Below are positions 8,169 to 10,441 of a stretch of 10,441 nucleotides of DNA, piece after piece (position 1 is the first letter of the stretch; each line of letters starts with the position of its first letter). The position numbers were made by a program, and so were the translations under genes. Origin of the DNA: DASUBN01 sp964584665 (GTDB lineage: Bacteria > Pseudomonadota > Gammaproteobacteria > Natronospirales > REEB76); contig CAZPAO010000057.1 of the NCBI GenBank assembly GCA_964584665.1, positions 1-10,441 of the forward strand, in the 5' to 3' direction. A model generated the notes under the pieces. The model did no database searches. It worked only from the letters and a program-made list of their open reading frames with translations, and was not told where the DNA came from.

Positions 8169-9113
8169 ATGAGTGCTCTGATTTGTGGGTCCATGGCGTT
8201 CGATACAATCATGGTGTTCCCGGAGTCCTTCAAGGACCACATCCTGCCGGACAAGATCCACATCCTGAACGTCTGCTTCCAGGTGCCGCAGCTGCGCCGG
8301 GAGTTCGGCGGCACCGCCGGCAACATCGCCTACAACCTGAAGCTGCTCGGCGCCGAGGGCCTGCCCATGGCCACCGTGGGCGGCGACTTCGGCCCCTATG
8401 CGGAGTGGATGGGCAAGCAGGGCGTGCCGCGCCGCTATATAAAGGAGATCGCCGGGGCCTACACCGCCCAGGCCTTCATCACCACGGACGTGCAGGACAA
8501 CCAGATCACCGCCTTCCACCCCGGCGCCATGGGCAACGCCCATGAGCAGAAGGTGCCGAAGGACGCTGGCATCACCCTCGGCATCGTCTCGCCGGACGGG
8601 CGCGACGCCATGCTCCAGCACGCGGAGCAGTTCCACGATGCCGGCATCCCCTTCATGTTCGACCCGGGGCAGGGCATGCCGCTCTTCTCCGGCGAGGAGT
8701 TGCTGCGCTTCATCGAACTCGCCAACTGGGTCGCCGTCAACGATTACGAGTCCCAGATGCTGGAGCACAAGACCGGCCTCACCGCCTACCAGATCGCCGA
8801 GCGCGTCGGCGCGCTCATCGTCACCTGGGGCAGCAAGGGCTCCGTCATCTATTCCGGCGGCCGCCGCGTGGATGTGCCGGTGGTGAAGGCCGACCAGGTG
8901 GTGGACCCCACCGGCTGCGGCGACGCCTTCCGCGCCGGCATCCTCTACGGCCTCATGCACGAGCTGGACTGGGAGACCACCGGTCAGATCGCGTCGCTCA
9001 TGGGCTCCATCAAGATCGCCAGCCGCGGCACCCAGAACCACCGGTTCAGTCGTGCCGAGTTCGCCAAGCGCTTCGAGGAGGCGTTCGGTACGACACTTCC
9101 CGAACTTTCCTGA
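8169..9113 (+). CDS. PfkB-family kinase, probable adenosine kinase
   Basis: The 314-residue protein belongs to the ribokinase/PfkB superfamily and most likely phosphorylates adenosine to AMP with ATP in the cytoplasm. It opens with ALICGSMAFDTIMVF, followed by FKDHILPDKIHILN. The first family signature region is REFGGTAGNIAYNLKLLG (44-61), the nucleoside/sugar-binding Gly-Gly segment. The second is DPTGCGDAFRAG, with Asp252 as the catalytic base and the anion-hole glycines before it. From memory, the overall pattern (FHPGAMGNA, NDYE, TTDV, the HxLN-type lid segment) matches the mycobacterial adenosine kinase AdoK more than ribokinase or fructokinase, so I favour adenosine. Other nucleosides or sugars remain possible. 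The ATG is set by AAAGG with a 7-base spacer, directly after the long hairpin element. Its first codons share the lower-GC character of the region before it. Confidence 0.88.
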   Translation: MSALICGSMAFDTIMVFPESFKDHILPDKIHILNVCFQVPQLRREFGGTAGNIAYNLKLLGAEGLPMATVGGDFGPYAEWMGKQGVPRRYIKEIAGAYTAQAFITTDVQDNQITAFHPGAMGNAHEQKVPKDAGITLGIVSPDGRDAMLQHAEQFHDAGIPFMFDPGQGMPLFSGEELLRFIELANWVAVNDYESQMLEHKTGLTAYQIAERVGALIVTWGSKGSVIYSGGRRVDVPVVKADQVVDPTGCGDAFRAGILYGLMHELDWETTGQIASLMGSIKIASRGTQNHRFSRAEFAKRFEEAFGTTLPELS

Positions 9114-9139
9114 CATCCTGCACTCGAATCCCCTAGACT
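9110..9139 (+). promoter_or_regulatory. candidate sigma70 promoter for the protease gene
   Basis: CTGACA at 9110-9115 (5 of 6 to TTGACA) and TAGACT at 9134-9139 (4 of 6 to TATAAT) are separated by 18 bases and overlap the kinase stop codon. A start near 9146 would leave a leader of about 27 bases before the ATG at 9173. The following 9140-9172 stretch is unusually C-rich. No intrinsic terminator is seen after the kinase gene. Confidence 0.3.
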
Positions 9140-9172
9140 CCGTCTCCCGCCCCCATCCCCACCGGACATCCC

Positions 9173-10441
9173 ATGAAACGCCTGCTACCCCTCGTCTCAC
9201 TGGTCTTCACTCTCTTCTTCGCCCAAGGCGCCTCCAGCGCCGACACACAGCAGGCATGGGACGCGACCCTGGCGAAAGTCTCCCCCTCGGTGGTATCCAT
9301 CCGCGTGGATGCGCCCCGCGCCTTCGATACCGAGTGGAACCTCACGGGCCAGGCCACCGGTTTCGTGGTGGATGCGGAGCACGGCATCATCCTCACCAAC
9401 CGGCACGTGGTGACCCCGGGCCCGGTGGTGGCGGAGGCGGTGTTCCAGGATCACGAGGTGGTGACGCTGAAGCCCCTGTACCACGACCCGGTGCATGACT
9501 TCGGCCTCTACCAGTACGACCCGGCCGCCTTGAAGTACATCCATCCCGTCTCGCTCAAGCTCGCGCCGGACCAGGCGCGGGTAGGGGCGGACATCCGCAT
9601 CATCGGTAACGACGCGGGTGAACAGCTCTCCATCCTCTCCGGCACCCTGGCGCGGCTGGACCGCGACGCGCCGGCCTACGGCGGTGGCGGCTACAACGAC
9701 TTCAACACCTTCTACTTCCAGGCGGTCTCCGGTTCCACCGGCGGCTCCTCCGGCTCGCCGGTCATCGACATCGACGGCGACGTGATCGCGCTCAACGCCG
9801 GCGCCCGCAACGACGCCGCCTCAAGTTATTTCCTGCCGCTCGACCGCATCGTGCCCGCGCTCGCGTTGGTGCAGGCGGGCAAGCCCGTGCCGCGCGGCAC
9901 GCTGCAGGCCGTGTTCCAGCATGAGTACTACGATGAGCTGGAGCGCTTGGGGTTGCCGGCCGGCGTCGAGTCCGACCTGCGCAAGCAGTATCCGGATGCG
10001 ACGGGCCTCCTGGTGGTGGACCAGGTGGTCCCCGCTGGCCCCGCCGATGGCGTGCTGCAACCGGGTGACATCCTGGTATCCGTGGCCGGCAAGGTGGTCT
10101 CGAGCTTCGTGCCCCTGGACGAGATCATGGATTCCTCCGTGGGCAAGACGCTGAACTTCCGCGTGCTGCGCGGCGGCAATCCCTTGAGCCTGGACATCAA
10201 GGTGCAGGACCTGGATGAATTGAGCCCCGTCTCCTATCTCGAGTTCGGTGGCGCCACCCTGAACGACCTCTCCCTGCAGGTGGCCCGCGGCTTCAACGCC
10301 AAGGTCGCCGGCGTCTACGTCGCGAACCCGGGCTATGTGTTCGGCACCGCCGGCATCCAGCGCGCCGCCGTCATCACCGAGCTGGACGGCCAGCCGGTGG
10401 CGGACCTGGACGACTTCCAGAAGGCCCTAACGGGTCTGCCG
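9173..10441 (+). CDS. Exported HtrA-like serine protease with PDZ domains, Nma111/Ynm3-like (C-terminus outside window)
   Basis: The frame stays open for 423 codons from the ATG to the window end, so the protein is cut by the window edge. Residues 1-23 (KR, then a Leu/Phe/Val-rich core, then ASSA before Asp24) look like a signal peptide, so it should act in the periplasm. A trypsin-like domain follows with a full triad: His78 in LTNRHVV, Asp109 in DPVHDFG, and Ser193 in GGSSGSPV. One PDZ domain spans about 275-345 (GLLVVDQVVPAGPADGVLQP) and a second begins near 355. The motifs IGNDAGEQLSIL, YNDFNTFY and YFLPLDRI closely recall yeast Nma111, from memory, and differ from DegP/DegQ. Nma111 has a second, degenerate protease half, so this gene may run on well beyond the window. 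The Shine-Dalgarno is weak (GGA 9 bases ahead). Family is firm; the Nma111 relation is a recollection to be tested. Confidence 0.88.
   Translation, partial: MKRLLPLVSLVFTLFFAQGASSADTQQAWDATLAKVSPSVVSIRVDAPRAFDTEWNLTGQATGFVVDAEHGIILTNRHVVTPGPVVAEAVFQDHEVVTLKPLYHDPVHDFGLYQYDPAALKYIHPVSLKLAPDQARVGADIRIIGNDAGEQLSILSGTLARLDRDAPAYGGGGYNDFNTFYFQAVSGSTGGSSGSPVIDIDGDVIALNAGARNDAASSYFLPLDRIVPALALVQAGKPVPRGTLQAVFQHEYYDELERLGLPAGVESDLRKQYPDATGLLVVDQVVPAGPADGVLQPGDILVSVAGKVVSSFVPLDEIMDSSVGKTLNFRVLRGGNPLSLDIKVQDLDELSPVSYLEFGGATLNDLSLQVARGFNAKVAGVYVANPGYVFGTAGIQRAAVITELDGQPVADLDDFQKALTGLP

Noticed and set aside
7933..8208. Minus-strand open frame of 91 codons across the dgkA-kinase spacer
   Set aside because: It is the translation of the hairpin element and parts of two real genes. 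It resembles no family, and the inverted-repeat structure explains the sequence better.
8436..8447. TATATAAAGGAG inside the kinase gene, resembling a promoter element plus ribosome site
   Set aside because: It encodes conserved-looking residues in frame (Tyr-Ile-Lys-Glu) and no start codon follows at a suitable distance.

Overview
The window is GC-rich and most codons end in G or C. The gene content (single-chain gcvP with gcvT and gcvH, Tpx-type thiol peroxidase, integral-membrane DgkA) points to a proteobacterium, most likely a high-GC gammaproteobacterium. I cannot place it more finely. No mobile element, CRISPR array, tRNA or rRNA is visible.

Layout. (1) 16-2393, minus strand: two adjacent, collinear GT1/UGT-like glycosyltransferases, evidently a tandem duplication, transcribed away from the rest. 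(2) 2394-2595: a divergent intergenic region. Its plus strand carries a strong terminator-like hairpin with a competing upstream arm just before gcvT. (3) 2596-7082, plus strand: gcvT, gcvH and gcvP, the T, H and P proteins of the glycine cleavage system, which decarboxylate glycine and pass its methylene carbon to tetrahydrofolate. A 99-base gcvH-gcvP gap holds a perfect 8-bp hairpin and an AT-rich promoter-like patch. (4) 7100-7986: tpx (peroxide removal), then dgkA (diacylglycerol to phosphatidate), overlapping by 4 bases. Spacing suggests gcvT-gcvH-gcvP-tpx-dgkA may be one transcription unit, perhaps with internal control before gcvP. (5) 7987-8168: an intergenic region in which a 132-base segment folds into one long interrupted hairpin of about 45 pairs ending at the Shine-Dalgarno of the next gene. 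(6) 8169-9113: a PfkB-family kinase that resembles mycobacterial adenosine kinase. (7) 9173 to the window end: the first 423 codons of an exported trypsin-like protease with PDZ domains, whose sequence strongly recalls the eukaryotic Nma111/Ynm3 HtrA-like protease rather than ordinary bacterial DegP/DegS.

Most genes are ordinary housekeeping. The parts deserving attention are the long structured element before the adenosine kinase gene, the Nma111-like protease, the attenuator-like leader of gcvT, the structured gcvH-gcvP gap, and the diverged donor-site motif in one glycosyltransferase copy.
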